Shown here in pieces: positions 40,919-51,615 of a stretch of DNA of 64,000 nucleotides. Every line of letters starts with the position of its first letter. Within the stretch, counting starts at the first letter, position 1. Below the pieces are notes generated by a model, which saw only the letters and a program-made list of their open reading frames with translations, was not told the DNA's origin and did no database searches. The stretch spans positions 474,148-538,147 of the forward strand of contig NZ_KB233223.1 in NCBI RefSeq assembly GCF_000314855.2, read 5' to 3'. The translations under genes and the position numbers were made by a program. Source of the stretch: Providencia burhodogranariea DSM 19968. Lineage in GTDB: Bacteria > Pseudomonadota > Gammaproteobacteria > Enterobacterales > Enterobacteriaceae.

Positions 40919-42384
40919 CTGCTGAGTTATTAGTAAATATTACACCATCAGAAACGCGAGTTGCTTATATTGATGGCGGAATTCTGCAAGAAATCCATGT
41001 AGAGCGAGAATCAAAAAGGGGAATTGTAGGGAATATCTACAAAGGTCGTGTGAGCCGAGTGTTACCGGGCATGCAGGCGGCCTTTGTTGATATTGGCCTT
41101 GATAAAGCCGCCTTTTTACATGCATCCGATATTATGCCGCATACAGAATGTATTGCGGGTGAAGAGCAAAAGAATTTTCATGTTAGGGATATCGCAGAGC
41201 TAGTTAAACAGGGACAAGATTTAATTGTACAAGTTGTTAAAGATCCATTAGGTACTAAGGGTGCCAGATTAACAACTGATATTACTTTGCCTTCTCGTTA
41301 TCTAGTATTTATGCCTGGCGCATCGCATGTTGGTGTATCTCAACGCATTGAAAGTGAAATTGAGCGTGAACGTTTAAAAGAATGCGTAGCACAGTATTGT
41401 GATGAGAATGGTGGTTTCATTATCCGTACTGCCGCAGAAGGCGTTGGTGATGATGAGATAAAACAAGACGCTGCATTTCTTAAACGTTTATGGGCTAAAG
41501 TAATTGAACGTAAAAAACGCAATGTTACTCGAACTAAGATTTATGGTGAATTATCATTAGCTTATCGAATTATTCGTGATTTTGCAGGTGCATCATTAGA
41601 TAGGATCCGTGTTGACTCACGTCTAACCTATCAAGAATTACAAGAGTTCATCAAAGAATATGTGCCTGAAATGACGGCAAAGCTCGAACTTTATCAAGGT
41701 AACCAACCAATCTTTGACTTGTTCGATGTTGAAAATGAAATTCAACGAGCGATGGACCGGAAAGTTGAGCTGAAATCAGGGGGATACCTGATTATTGATC
41801 AAACTGAAGCTATGACGACGATTGATATCAATACAGGCGCATTTGTTGGTCATCGCAATCTCGAAGAAACGATATTCAATACTAATATTGAGGCAACTCA
41901 AGCGATTGCACGCCAATTGAGACTGAGAAACCTAGGCGGTATTATCATTATCGATTTTATCGACATGAATGATGTAGAACATCGTCGTCGAGTTTTAGCA
42001 TCGTTAGAACAAGCATTAAGTAAAGATAAAGTAAAAACCACCATTAATGGTTTCTCTCAGCTAGGCTTAGTTGAAATGACTCGCAAACGGACGAGAGAAA
42101 GCCTAGAGCACGTATTGTGTGATGTATGCCCAACATGTCAAGGACGAGGAACTGTAAAATCTGTTGAAACGGTATGTTATGAAATTTTACGGGAAATTGT
42201 CCGTGTTCACCGCAGTATCGACGCAGATAGATTCTTAGTTTACGCTTCTCAATCGGTGGTTAATGTTCTAAAAGGTGATGAATCTCATGCCTTAGCCGAA
42301 GTGGAAATTTTTGTCGGTAAACAAGTTAAAGTTCAGACTGAGCCTTTATACAGTCAGGAACAATTTGATGTTGTTATGATGTAG
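40915..42384 (+). CDS. rng: Ribonuclease G
   Basis: Endoribonuclease for 16S rRNA 5' maturation and mRNA decay. 489 aa. N-terminal S1 domain (about 38-130, [21 protein letters not shown] in part), the DNase I-like catalytic core with [12 protein letters not shown] (Asp metal ligands) and IIIDFIDM, then the zinc-link motif CPTCQGRG. It lacks the long RNase E C-terminal scaffold. Overlaps maf by 4 nt and precedes yhdP. Confidence 0.97.
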   Translation: MTAELLVNITPSETRVAYIDGGILQEIHVERESKRGIVGNIYKGRVSRVLPGMQAAFVDIGLDKAAFLHASDIMPHTECIAGEEQKNFHVRDIAELVKQGQDLIVQVVKDPLGTKGARLTTDITLPSRYLVFMPGASHVGVSQRIESEIERERLKECVAQYCDENGGFIIRTAAEGVGDDEIKQDAAFLKRLWAKVIERKKRNVTRTKIYGELSLAYRIIRDFAGASLDRIRVDSRLTYQELQEFIKEYVPEMTAKLELYQGNQPIFDLFDVENEIQRAMDRKVELKSGGYLIIDQTEAMTTIDINTGAFVGHRNLEETIFNTNIEATQAIARQLRLRNLGGIIIIDFIDMNDVEHRRRVLASLEQALSKDKVKTTINGFSQLGLVEMTRKRTRESLEHVLCDVCPTCQGRGTVKSVETVCYEILREIVRVHRSIDADRFLVYASQSVVNVLKGDESHALAEVEIFVGKQVKVQTEPLYSQEQFDVVMM

Positions 42385-42404
42385 TTTTGCTGAAGGAGAA
42401 GGGA

Positions 42405-45400
42405 GTGAAACGACTGCCACGGGTAGTTTGGATTACGACGGCTATCGTGCTGCTGCTCTGTGCATTGTTGTTAACTGCGCTTCGTTTCTTATTACCGAAT
42501 ATTGACCATTATCGGCAAAATATCATCACTTATATTGAAAAAAAAGCTGATATCTCGTTGCAAATTGGCCAAATTGAAGGTGCTTGGCAATCTTTTGGGC
42601 CTGTACTCACACTCACCGATGTTGCTGTTCATCATGCTGATGCTGATGCCAAAGCAAGTAAAATCGCGGTTGAACTTGATGTATGGAACTCGTTACTTTC
42701 ATTAACATGGCGTTTTCGAGATATTACTTTTTATCAAATGAATGTGGATTACAAATCCCCGTTTGATTTTGAAGGAAGTGATCAACCTATAGATAGTGAT
42801 AGTATAGAAGGGTTATTTTTAAAACAATTTAATCATTTCACACTCAAAAATAGTCAATTAACATTCTTCACGCCGTCTGAGCAAAAAACAACCCTTATCT
42901 TACCTGAATTATCATGGCTTAATGAACAAGGCCGTCACCGTGCCCAAGGTTTTGTGAGCCTTGAGACTCTCAATAAGCAACATGGTTATTTACAAGTCAA
43001 AATTGATGTTAATGATAAAAATGGCATTTTGAGTGATGGTACCGTTTATTTACAAGCAGACAATATTGATATGCAGCCATGGTTAAACCGGTGGTTACGT
43101 GAAAATACTGGGTTACGTGATGCTAATTTCAGCCTGTCATCTTGGATTACCATCAAAAATAATCGTATTGATAGTGGATTGCTTCAATTGCGTCAAGGGG
43201 AAGCAAATTGGGGTGAGGGCGCTCTTGCACAGAATCTACAAGTTAATGATTTACTGCTGCGCATGAGAAGGCAGGGAGAAGGGTGGTTATTTAATATCCC
43301 TGAACTCAATACACTAAAAACAAATGAATATATTTGGCCCGAAGGCAGTGTTTCTGTCCTTTATTTACCATCATCAATGAAATATAACCAAAAAGATCAT
43401 TGGCGAATTCGGGCTAAAAATATTGAACTTGAACGATTAAGCGAAGTGTTGCCAACGTTTTCATTTGTCACGCCAGAAGCAGTGCAAGAATGGGAACATC
43501 GTCAGCCCAAAGGGCTATTGTCACTATTTTCTTTAGATATCACGCCAGAGCAAACTGACCATACTGAAATAGATATGGATTGGCAGGGAGTTAGTTGGAA
43601 AAAGTGGAAACAGTTACCTTCGGTTGATAATTTCTCGGGTGTGTTAGTCGGAAATATGCAGCGGGGTGTCCTGAATGCTTCGCTAGAAAATAGTGAAGTT
43701 GACTATGAGCCCGAATTTAAAGCACCTTTCCAAATAAAGAAGGCGCAAGGGCAAGTGTATTGGCAAAATGATGAGAATCAGTTCAAATTATGGAGTGATG
43801 ATCTTGATGTTCAAGCAATCTCATTATGGGCCAACGGGCAGTTTAGTTTTTTAAAATCCAAGACGAGTGATGATGAAGACCTCAGTATTTTGACTGGGAT
43901 CCGTGTAGATAATGCTGGCGATGCATGGCGCTATTTCCCTCAGCAATTAATGGGACAGGATTTAGCAGGTTATTTGTCAAAAGCAATTATTGCAGGCCAA
44001 GTTAATGATGCGACATTAGTTTTCAAGGGAAACCCAGAACATTTTCCATTTGACCGAAATGATGGTCAATTCCAAGTCCTTGTGCCGCTGCGGCAATCAA
44101 CCTTTCAATATGATGAAGAATGGCCCGTTTTATCTGATTTAGATATTGACCTTGATTTTCAACGTTCAGGCCTTGCAATGCATGCTGATAGAGTCAAATT
44201 AGGTGATGCTATTGCGACTAATTTAAGTGCAAATATTCCAGAATATCGAAATGAAATGTTGTTTATTAATTCAGATATCGCTGGAACTGGTACACAAATA
44301 CAGCAATATTTCACAATGACACCAATGAAGCATTCTATTGGAGATACCTTAGAAGAATTGCAAATTGGAGGTATTGTTAATGGTGATCTTACTCTCTCGA
44401 TTCCTCTATCTTCAGGGAAAATGGTTGTTGCTAAAGGCAATGTTATTCTAGATAAAAACGATTTATTTATTAAACCAATTAATAGCAAACTCACAGCTTT
44501 AAACGGGCGTTTTCAGTTTAATAATGGTGATTTGGTGGGTGATGAATTGAAAGGGCAGTGGTTTGGGCAGCCTGTCGATATCAATTTTTCAACATCAGAT
44601 AATTTAAAGGATTATCAAGTCAATGTTGACTTAGGTGGTAGTTGGGCTTTGGATGAAATTTCGCAGTTGCCTGATTCATTGAAACAAAAATTGGCTGGGA
44701 CCAGTGATTGGAAAAGCCATGTGGAGATAAATCTTCCCAATTCTGGAGCAGGAAAAACGGCACTCAAGGTGGATTTTACTGCGGGGTTAGAAAAGCTAAC
44801 AAGCCACCTACTGGCATTTGATAGTGGTTTACTAAAGGCATTAAGTACTCTAAATGTGACGGCTCAAGGCACGACAGAACATCTAATTGTCGGTGGTGAT
44901 ATTGGAAAACGCATCGGGTTCAATACACAATGGGATCTTAGTAAACCGAAGCTACAATTAGATAAAGCAACGTTATCCGAATGGAAAGGAAAAATCCCAG
45001 AATTACCAAAATCGTCAGTTATTTTGGCTAATTTTCCTGCTATCAAGGATACAGCTTGGCTTAAATTAGTTGATACACTATTTTCTTCTAGCCAAGGTGG
45101 TGAGCCGATAAATATAGGTTTTCCCGATACTGTAACCGTAACAACTCCAGCCCTATCTTTGGGTGGACAGTCATGGAAAGATTTAAATCTTTCATTCAAT
45201 TTATCGGCGGCGGATCAGCAAATCAATGTATCGAGTGAAAACTTAAAAGGGGATTTACAGATTTTTTCCAAGCAACCTTGGGTGTTAACGGTTGATTATC
45301 TGTACTACAACCCAATGACTTTTCCAGCTGAAGAGACAACGAGACAAAACGAAACGTCATCATTTGATTTTAAATATTGGCCTGAAATCAATGTAAATTG

Positions 45401-46199
45401 TCGTGATTGTTGGGTTGCTGGCCAGAAGTTAGGCGAAATAAAAGCTCACCTAAAACCTCAGGGCGATATTTTACAACTGACAGGCGGAACGTTAACCAAC
45501 AGTGCAACCCAATTAAAGCTAGATGCAATTTGGCAAAGTGGCTCAAAAAATCGTACGGAAGTAGCAGGTTCTTTGTCGGGAGCGGAATTCGATGAGACGG
45601 CAGCGTATTACGGTGTACTAGTGCCAATTATCGATTCACCTTACTCTGTAGAATTTCAACTGAGCTGGCTCGATGTACCTTGGTCTCCAGATATTGCGAC
45701 TCTCAATGGTAAATTATCGGTTGATTTTGGTAAGGGAGCAATTGCTAAAATGGGGGGCGGTAGAGCTGGCCAATTATTAAGATTAGTGAGCTTTGATGCA
45801 CTGTTGCGTAAACTTCAGTTTGATTTTCGCGATACCTTCAGCAATGACTTTGATTTTGATTCAATTAAAGGCAAGGCAGATATACATAATGGTATCCTCA
45901 CATCAAAAGATTTGTACATTGATGGGCTGGTAGCGGATATTGCTTTAAATGGCCAAATTGATTTAGTTAAACGCCAAATTAATGGTGAAGCCGTCGTTAC
46001 ACCTGAAATTTCTGCTACAGTAGGAGTTGCTACGGCATTTGCACTTAACCCAATAGCAGGCGCAGCTGTTTTCGCCGCTTCGAAGGTATTGAGTCCACTA
46101 TGGAGTAAGATTTCTGTGATACGTTATCGTGTGACAGGTAGTTTGGACGAACCTAAAATTGATGAAGTTTTGCGTCAACTAAAGGAGACTCAAGAGTAA
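42405..46199 (+). CDS. yhdP: AsmA-like phospholipid transport protein YhdP
   Basis: Very large inner-membrane-anchored, periplasm-spanning protein of the AsmA/TamB group that helps move phospholipid to the outer membrane. The GTG at 42405 is chosen because AAGGAGAAGGGA lies just upstream and VKRLPRVVWITT aligns with E. coli YhdP; a TTG 18 nt earlier is less likely. One N-terminal helix (about 5-28), then over 1200 residues of beta-rich repeats, and the C-terminal AsmA-like end with KLSVDFGKGAIAKMGGG and TGSLDEPKIDEV. 1264 aa. The next gene overlaps its stop by 1 nt. Confidence 0.94.
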   Translation: MKRLPRVVWITTAIVLLLCALLLTALRFLLPNIDHYRQNIITYIEKKADISLQIGQIEGAWQSFGPVLTLTDVAVHHADADAKASKIAVELDVWNSLLSLTWRFRDITFYQMNVDYKSPFDFEGSDQPIDSDSIEGLFLKQFNHFTLKNSQLTFFTPSEQKTTLILPELSWLNEQGRHRAQGFVSLETLNKQHGYLQVKIDVNDKNGILSDGTVYLQADNIDMQPWLNRWLRENTGLRDANFSLSSWITIKNNRIDSGLLQLRQGEANWGEGALAQNLQVNDLLLRMRRQGEGWLFNIPELNTLKTNEYIWPEGSVSVLYLPSSMKYNQKDHWRIRAKNIELERLSEVLPTFSFVTPEAVQEWEHRQPKGLLSLFSLDITPEQTDHTEIDMDWQGVSWKKWKQLPSVDNFSGVLVGNMQRGVLNASLENSEVDYEPEFKAPFQIKKAQGQVYWQNDENQFKLWSDDLDVQAISLWANGQFSFLKSKTSDDEDLSILTGIRVDNAGDAWRYFPQQLMGQDLAGYLSKAIIAGQVNDATLVFKGNPEHFPFDRNDGQFQVLVPLRQSTFQYDEEWPVLSDLDIDLDFQRSGLAMHADRVKLGDAIATNLSANIPEYRNEMLFINSDIAGTGTQIQQYFTMTPMKHSIGDTLEELQIGGIVNGDLTLSIPLSSGKMVVAKGNVILDKNDLFIKPINSKLTALNGRFQFNNGDLVGDELKGQWFGQPVDINFSTSDNLKDYQVNVDLGGSWALDEISQLPDSLKQKLAGTSDWKSHVEINLPNSGAGKTALKVDFTAGLEKLTSHLLAFDSGLLKALSTLNVTAQGTTEHLIVGGDIGKRIGFNTQWDLSKPKLQLDKATLSEWKGKIPELPKSSVILANFPAIKDTAWLKLVDTLFSSSQGGEPINIGFPDTVTVTTPALSLGGQSWKDLNLSFNLSAADQQINVSSENLKGDLQIFSKQPWVLTVDYLYYNPMTFPAEETTRQNETSSFDFKYWPEINVNCRDCWVAGQKLGEIKAHLKPQGDILQLTGGTLTNSATQLKLDAIWQSGSKNRTEVAGSLSGAEFDETAAYYGVLVPIIDSPYSVEFQLSWLDVPWSPDIATLNGKLSVDFGKGAIAKMGGGRAGQLLRLVSFDALLRKLQFDFRDTFSNDFDFDSIKGKADIHNGILTSKDLYIDGLVADIALNGQIDLVKRQINGEAVVTPEISATVGVATAFALNPIAGAAVFAASKVLSPLWSKISVIRYRVTGSLDEPKIDEVLRQLKETQE

Positions 46200-47056
46200 T
46201 GAAAAATGGCAATGTTGCACTTTTACAGTTATGCAGTGGTAAAAATACTAAACATAATCTGGCACAAATTGAGCAGCAGATTAAACAGTTGCCAGAGACT
46301 GTTGAGCTAGTATTGACACCTGAAAATGCGTTATTGTTTGCTGATGCTGCAACGTATCGTAAACAAGCAGAAATAGAAGGACAAGGGCCCTTACAAGACG
46401 CCATAGCGAATATGGCAAAACGCTATAATGTTTGGATCTTAATTGGTTCAATGCCATTAATTAGCCGCGAAAACCCTGACCGCATAACGAGTAGTAGTAT
46501 TTTGATTGATCCCCAAGGAAAAATTCAAGCACGTTATGACAAAATTCACATGTTTGATGTGAGTATTAAAGATGAGCAGCGGACTTATAATGAATCTCTT
46601 ATTTATCAACGTGGCGAGCATATTACAGTTGTAGATACACCCGTTGGCCGTTTAGGGATGACAATTTGCTATGATCTTCGTTTTCCAGGATTATTCCAAG
46701 CATTGCGTGAACAAGGCGCTGAAATTATTTCTGTTCCTGCGGCATTTACTCGCTTAACAGGAAAGGCGCATTGGGAACCGTTGCTGCGTGCAAGAGCGAT
46801 TGAAAATCAATGTATTATATTAGCGCCTGCACAAGTTGGTGTCCACGGAACTCGTAGAACGTGGGGACATACCTTAGCTGTTGATGGCTGGGGGAAAGTG
46901 ATTAAAAAGAATGTTGATGCAGTAGCTTCGACAATTTTAAATATCCGAACAGACAGTTTGAATGGGATGCGTGAACAAATTAAAGTGGTAAAACATAATC
47001 GCTTTAGGCCGCAACTCACTTCATTGATTCAAAAAACAACGACAACAAAAGAGTAA
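46199..47056 (+). CDS. Carbon-nitrogen hydrolase (nitrilase superfamily, Nit1-like)
   Basis: 285 aa. The catalytic triad is visible: Glu in [10 protein letters not shown] (about residue 40), Lys in RYDKIHMFD (about 113) and Cys in [14 protein letters not shown] (about 156). The pattern [21 protein letters not shown] (in part) resembles Nit1-type deaminated-glutathione amidases, a repair activity. It sits between yhdP and tldD with a 1-nt overlap at its start and a 5-nt gap at its end; E. coli K-12 lacks a gene at this spot. Substrate not proven. Confidence 0.88.
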   Translation: MKNGNVALLQLCSGKNTKHNLAQIEQQIKQLPETVELVLTPENALLFADAATYRKQAEIEGQGPLQDAIANMAKRYNVWILIGSMPLISRENPDRITSSSILIDPQGKIQARYDKIHMFDVSIKDEQRTYNESLIYQRGEHITVVDTPVGRLGMTICYDLRFPGLFQALREQGAEIISVPAAFTRLTGKAHWEPLLRARAIENQCIILAPAQVGVHGTRRTWGHTLAVDGWGKVIKKNVDAVASTILNIRTDSLNGMREQIKVVKHNRFRPQLTSLIQKTTTTKE

Positions 47057-47061
47057 CCAAT

Positions 47062-48507
47062 ATGAGTTTAGCTTCCGTCAGCGAGCATTTGCTGGCTGCC
47101 AATGGTCTTGATCACCAGAAATTGTACGATACATTAGGCCTTTTATCTGAGCGTAAGCTCGATTATGCCGATCTTTACTTTCAGTCTAGTTACCATGAGG
47201 CGTGGGTACTGGAAGATCGAATCATCAAAGATGGCTCTTATAATATCGACCAAGGTGTAGGTGTTAGAGCTGTAAGTGGTGAAAAAACAGGTTTTGCTTA
47301 TGCAGATCAAGTTTCCTTGATGGCATTGCAGCAAAGTGCAGAAGCGGCTCGTAGCATCGTTAACGAGCAAGGCAGTGGTAAATCACAGATCTTGACTGAA
47401 ATTGGTTATAAGAAGCTTTATTCAGAAGCGGATCCGCTACACAGTTTATCGCGTGAAGACAAAATAGCTTTGCTGCATCGCGTTGATCAAATTGCTAGAG
47501 CAGAAGATCATCGAGTAATAGAAGTTAACGCTAGTTTAACGGGTGTGTATGAGCAAATTTTAGTGGCTGCGACCGATGGCACATTAGCTGCTGATATTCG
47601 ACCATTAGTCCGTTTATCTGTGAGCGTGCTGGTTGAGCATGACGGTAAACGTGAACGTGGTGCAAGCGGTGGCGGTGGTCGCTATGGCTATGAATACTTC
47701 CTTGAAGTTCATCAAGGGCAAATGATAGCTGAGCAATATGCGAAAGAAGCAGTACGTATGGCGTTAGTTAATTTATCTGCAATTGCTGCACCTGCTGGCA
47801 TGATGCCTGTTGTACTCGGCGCAGGTTGGCCGGGCGTATTGTTACATGAAGCGGTTGGCCATGGGTTAGAAGGTGATTTTAACCGCCGTGGAACCTCTGT
47901 TTTTTCTGGGCAAGTTGGTGAGTTGGTTGCTTCCCCACTTTGTACTGTTGTTGATGACGGTACGATTGTCGGTCGTCGAGGTTCTTTAGCTATCGATGAT
48001 GAAGGTGTTCCGGGTCAATATAATGTATTAATTGAAAACGGTATTCTGAAAAATTACATACAAGATAAACTCAATGCTCGGTTGATGGGCGTTGCGCCTA
48101 CTGGAAATGCGCGCCGGGAATCGTATGCTCATTTGCCTATGCCACGAATGACCAATACCTATATGTTAGCGGGAACGTCGGCGCCTGAAGATATTATTGC
48201 TAGTGTAGAGAAAGGCATTTATGCACCAAACTTTGGTGGTGGTCAGGTTGATATAACCTCGGGCAAATTTGTCTTCTCAACATCAGAAGCGTATCTGATC
48301 GAAAATGGTAAAATTACTTCTCCAGTAAAAGGGGCGACCCTGATTGGTTCTGGTGTTGAAGCAATGCAACAGATCTCTATGGTTGGTAATGACCTAGCAC
48401 TCGATAATGGTGTTGGTGTTTGTGGTAAAGAAGGACAAAGTGTCCCTGTCGGTGTAGGACAGCCAACCTTGAAACTAGATAAGTTAACTGTGGGTGGTAC
48501 AGCTTAA
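47062..48507 (+). CDS. tldD: Metalloprotease TldD
   Basis: Active subunit of the TldD/TldE (PmbA) protease that processes peptides such as microcin B17 precursor and CcdA. 481 aa (E. coli 481). The zinc motif [16 protein letters not shown] is near residue 262; [17 protein letters not shown] and [20 protein letters not shown] (in part) match. Its partner pmbA is in the same window at 52413-53753. Confidence 0.97.
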   Translation: MSLASVSEHLLAANGLDHQKLYDTLGLLSERKLDYADLYFQSSYHEAWVLEDRIIKDGSYNIDQGVGVRAVSGEKTGFAYADQVSLMALQQSAEAARSIVNEQGSGKSQILTEIGYKKLYSEADPLHSLSREDKIALLHRVDQIARAEDHRVIEVNASLTGVYEQILVAATDGTLAADIRPLVRLSVSVLVEHDGKRERGASGGGGRYGYEYFLEVHQGQMIAEQYAKEAVRMALVNLSAIAAPAGMMPVVLGAGWPGVLLHEAVGHGLEGDFNRRGTSVFSGQVGELVASPLCTVVDDGTIVGRRGSLAIDDEGVPGQYNVLIENGILKNYIQDKLNARLMGVAPTGNARRESYAHLPMPRMTNTYMLAGTSAPEDIIASVEKGIYAPNFGGGQVDITSGKFVFSTSEAYLIENGKITSPVKGATLIGSGVEAMQQISMVGNDLALDNGVGVCGKEGQSVPVGVGQPTLKLDKLTVGGTA

Positions 48508-48533
48508 GCCATTCATTAAGCAAAGGATATTTT

Positions 48534-49016
48534 ATGAATAAACGTATTATTTCCATGTTGCTTATGGCTGTCTTGATAGCGCTCAGCCTCTATTTTAATG
48601 CGAGCGACCAACAAGAGAAAGAACAGGCCGAAAGGCCTGTTTCTCCGCCAGAACAATCGATACGCAACCTAAATGCGCAAAAAATTGATGAACTGACTAA
48701 ACAGCAAAATGTGGTTAGTTATGTTCAAAAACATCACCAATTGCCGAATTTTTATATTACTAAAAAAGATGCTCGTCAGGCAGGTTGGAACCCTAAACTG
48801 GGCAACCTGTGTGAAGTGGCACCCGGTAAAGCGATTGGCGGTGATCGGTTCTTGAACAGAGAAAAGCAGTTACCGAATTCGCCTAATCGTCAATGGTTTG
48901 AAGCTGATATCAACTACAATTGTGGCCATCGTGGATCAGATCGCCTGCTATATTCTTCTGACGGCATGGTATATGTCACAATAGATCATTATAAAAGTTT
49001 TCAACTCGTAAATTAA
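48534..49016 (+). CDS. Barnase-type ribonuclease, exported or membrane-anchored
   Basis: 160 aa. An N-terminal hydrophobic helix (about 5-21) acts as signal or anchor. The C-terminal domain (about 55-160) aligns with Bacillus barnase: YITKKDARQAGW (Lys77 as barnase Lys27), GGDRFLNRE, ADINYN with Glu123, DRLLYSSD with Arg137 and DHYKSF with His152, so all catalytic residues remain. Two cysteines (93 and 130), absent from barnase, could form a disulfide outside the cytoplasm. A barstar gene follows 11 nt after the stop. Confidence 0.9.
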   Translation: MNKRIISMLLMAVLIALSLYFNASDQQEKEQAERPVSPPEQSIRNLNAQKIDELTKQQNVVSYVQKHHQLPNFYITKKDARQAGWNPKLGNLCEVAPGKAIGGDRFLNREKQLPNSPNRQWFEADINYNCGHRGSDRLLYSSDGMVYVTIDHYKSFQLVN

Positions 49017-49027
49017 AGGGCATATCG

Positions 49028-49324
49028 ATGAGTAATATTGTCATCTTTAATTTTCAACAAATAGATAGCATTGATGATTTTTACCGGCAGTTTGAGCTGC
49101 AATTTTCATTACCAGCTTGGTTTGGTAAAAATCTTGATGCGCTATGGGATATGCTCTCGGCTGGTATTGAATTACCAGTCGCTATTGTTTTTACTCATAT
49201 GAGTGAAGAACAGCAAATTGAGTTTGAAGACATTATTGCAATCATGCATGATGCAAATGCTTTATGGGGGGATGAATTGATATTTGTGTGTGAGAACGGT
49301 GATATCAAGCATATCAATGAGTAG
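49028..49324 (+). CDS. Barstar-family ribonuclease inhibitor (YhcO-like)
   Basis: 98 aa without signal peptide, so cytoplasmic. DSIDDFYRQFELQFSLP-type start, then WFGKNLDALWDMLSAGIELP, the barstar signature around the helix that plugs the RNase active site; acidic residues follow. Clearly related to E. coli YhcO. Expected to neutralise the preceding barnase-type enzyme before export. RBS AAAGGG precedes the ATG. Confidence 0.9.
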   Translation: MSNIVIFNFQQIDSIDDFYRQFELQFSLPAWFGKNLDALWDMLSAGIELPVAIVFTHMSEEQQIEFEDIIAIMHDANALWGDELIFVCENGDIKHINE

Positions 49325-49784
49325 TTGTTTACGGTTAATTAAATGATGAGCTTAACTTGCAGTAACAAGATAGATTAACCTGAATTCGCGATAATATAGG
49401 CATTAAAAGTAAGTTTAGTGATTAGATATATGAGTTAGATGGCTAACCGATCTACGTCTTTATTGCATAATTACAATTTGAATGAAGCGATAATTATTTA
49501 ATAGTTTTGTAAGTTGGAATGATAAAACAATCAAAATATAACTATCTGAAAAAAATAGAATTAATAAGGTTTTTCTTGAAAAATTAGAGTAATAAAAAAG
49601 AATCCTTACCACAAAACGTGACATGTCACGCTGCACATTTAATGCCAAGATTACTTTTTATCATCGCCATTATGATGTTATCAATAACGATTAGACTTGA
49701 ACCGTGATTGGTTTTTTTACCTATAATGGCATCATACGATAAACGCTTAGCTATCTTGCTGTAAACCCTGACTTTATGAGAGCT
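49325..49784. other. Intergenic region between convergent barstar and minus-strand genes
   Basis: 460 bp, strongly AT-rich; a 62-codon minus-strand frame here has no support. No clear terminator or repeat was recognised. Confidence 0.4.
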
Positions 49785-50780
49785 CTATCCTCTAAGTAGC
49801 TCAATTGTTTCCTGAATCAATTTAATTGCTTTTTGTTTATCCTTTTCGTCTAGACGATTTGGTAAATATAATGTTCTGTTATCCGTAACGATAATATTCT
49901 TTCTGTCGTCACTAAGCTTTAAGTTAAGTGTTTCACTGAGTTCGGTAATAGGGAAGCGTTTCGGAGACTCAAATAACTCTTTGCTATAAAGTGCATTTTT
50001 AGTTACAGCGACACCATATGCACCGCCGAATAACGCATTATCTGTAATGGAATAAATAATTTCCTCCATCGCCGGGACTGCAAATTTTTTTGCTACGTTT
50101 GCCAAGGTTTTTTTCTGTTTATTATCTGTTTTTGCATGCAAAGAGCTTGGCTTGTATAGCTGTAAAAGCCTTTCTAATATTATTTCCGGCTGAGGCTTTA
50201 TCAAAGAGTTACATTGTTTATGGTGGTTTAAAATAACAGATATCATTGCAATAAGGGTGTGTTCGATTTTGATACCAATAGCAGGTACATTTTGCTTATC
50301 GCTCCAATGATAACCAACGATAATTTGATGTATAAATGAATTAATATCTTCATTCTTATTAGGTAAAGCATATGAACGAGGTAATGATTGCTCAAATAAC
50401 GTACTAAAATTATCTTGAATATACAACGTTTGATCCGTCAATAAAAAACCCTTTGTTTGCTGTTTTTTAGATAAGCGGTTTTGAGCATGATAGCCAATAA
50501 ATATAACAGGAATTTCTTCTGGTAAGCGTGGTTGACGAAGAGCTAATTCTTGAAATGATTTTGAAAAGACTTGGTGCATATTTGTATGGATAGGGTGTAA
50601 CCCTTCAGGTAAAAAAATAAAATCATTAATCGAATCTTCATTTTCAGTGGTTGCTGTTTGAAGTAAGTTCATTTCTACCAATTTAGCCGCAATATCGTCG
50701 ATGATAAACGTGTAGCGTTGCTGATTAATAGCTGAAAGGTTAGTAATATAGTCATGGATATTGACTGTCGTGTGTTCCAT
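49785..50780 (-). CDS. Hypothetical protein with C-terminal PH-like region
   Basis: 331 aa, cytoplasmic, no membrane segment or signal. The ATG at 50780 (MEHTTVNIHDYITNL) is preferred because AGGAA lies 6 nt upstream; a start 7 codons earlier is possible. The C-terminal third (about 240-331: GVAVTKNALYSKELF, NIIVTDNRTLYLPN) alternates short beta-strands and ends in a helix, like a bacterial PH or YokE-type domain. No family can be named. It follows the phosphatase-like gene by 75 nt on the same strand, so it may be co-transcribed. Confidence 0.75.
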   Translation of the reverse strand: MEHTTVNIHDYITNLSAINQQRYTFIIDDIAAKLVEMNLLQTATTENEDSINDFIFLPEGLHPIHTNMHQVFSKSFQELALRQPRLPEEIPVIFIGYHAQNRLSKKQQTKGFLLTDQTLYIQDNFSTLFEQSLPRSYALPNKNEDINSFIHQIIVGYHWSDKQNVPAIGIKIEHTLIAMISVILNHHKQCNSLIKPQPEIILERLLQLYKPSSLHAKTDNKQKKTLANVAKKFAVPAMEEIIYSITDNALFGGAYGVAVTKNALYSKELFESPKRFPITELSETLNLKLSDDRKNIIVTDNRTLYLPNRLDEKDKQKAIKLIQETIELLRG

Positions 50781-50854
50781 CGAAATTCCTTTTCTATACA
50801 TTTTTATTCTTAGTCGAGTGTTTTGGGCAATACTAATTTTTCATTTAAATTTAA

Positions 50855-51184
50855 TTATATAGTCAATGTAACAATATCAGGCACGCTTTCCTTTAAAATC
50901 AGAATTAATTCAGGGTCCATATACTGATATTCGTCAGGGATCTCCAACACGTGAATGGGTTTATAATCGAGTAAACGAGTAAAGTCGGCAATTAGCCGAC
51001 TTTTATGTTTTTGTTCCATAACAAATATAATATCAGCCCAACGAATATGTTCGGCAGTGACTCGGCGCTTAGCATTACGACTGGTTCCCGCAGAGCTGAC
51101 CGACCAAGTCGCATGGTTACGCCAAATTTGTTCTGCAGTTGGGCTACGCCACTGGTTACGGCTACAAATAAATAGAATATTCAT
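50855..51184 (-). CDS. Low-molecular-weight protein-tyrosine-phosphatase-like protein
   Basis: 109 aa. The P-loop CX5R is Cys7-SRNQW-Arg13 followed by SP, and a candidate general-acid Asp lies in YQYMDPEL near the end. Other marks: SSAGTSRNAKRRVTAEHIRWAD and IFVMEQKHKSRL, common in short predicted phosphatases. It is shorter than classical LMW-PTPs (about 150 aa). It overlaps the upstream small gene by 4 nt. Confidence 0.8.
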   Translation of the reverse strand: MNILFICSRNQWRSPTAEQIWRNHATWSVSSAGTSRNAKRRVTAEHIRWADIIFVMEQKHKSRLIADFTRLLDYKPIHVLEIPDEYQYMDPELILILKESVPDIVTLTI

Positions 51185-51414
51185 TCATTACTTAATATTT
51201 CATCCAGCCCTTTACGCACAAGTTGTATATTACTGACTTTGGGATATTCCATGCCTAATTGTGCTGCGCGGATCATCTTTTCACTACGCCCATACATTTG
51301 TTTCCAATTTTTCTTAGCAGAAAAAATGTTTTGAAAGCGAATTGTTTGATGTTTGCGCGATGAATTGGTTTTGTTCTTGGCTCTTCGCCAAGCTCGGTCT
51401 CTTGTATTATTCAT
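51181..51414 (-). CDS. Small basic hypothetical protein
   Basis: 77 aa, highly basic (RDRAWRRAKNKTNSSRKHQ at the N-terminus), no signal or membrane segment. Its stop overlaps the start of the phosphatase-like gene by 4 nt, so the two are translationally coupled. The basic N-terminus suggests nucleic-acid or ribosome binding, but I do not recognise a family. Confidence 0.65.
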   Translation of the reverse strand: MNNTRDRAWRRAKNKTNSSRKHQTIRFQNIFSAKKNWKQMYGRSEKMIRAAQLGMEYPKVSNIQLVRKGLDEILSNE

Positions 51415-51615
51415 ATCTTACTCTCTGAGTTATCGGGTTCAGCAGCCGCGATAATACGGATAAAAATATGACTAACAGCAATATAATACGTAGGCGCCTA
51501 CACGCTATCAAGTTAAGGTAAGAGGAATATCAAATTTTCGGATAGTTACCCTATTACGAGGGGGAATAGAAGGGAATTCGGTCCCCTAAACCATCTCGTG
51601 GTATAGGGGAATATA

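Noticed and set aside
48534-49324. Classic intracellular toxin-antitoxin module
   Set aside because: The RNase has an export or anchor segment and the genes lie in core-like synteny next to tldD, so a plasmid-type addiction module is not the best reading.
49460-49648. 62-codon hydrophobic minus-strand frame after barstar
   Set aside because: AT-rich DNA translated on this strand gives Leu/Ile-rich sequence by chance; no RBS.
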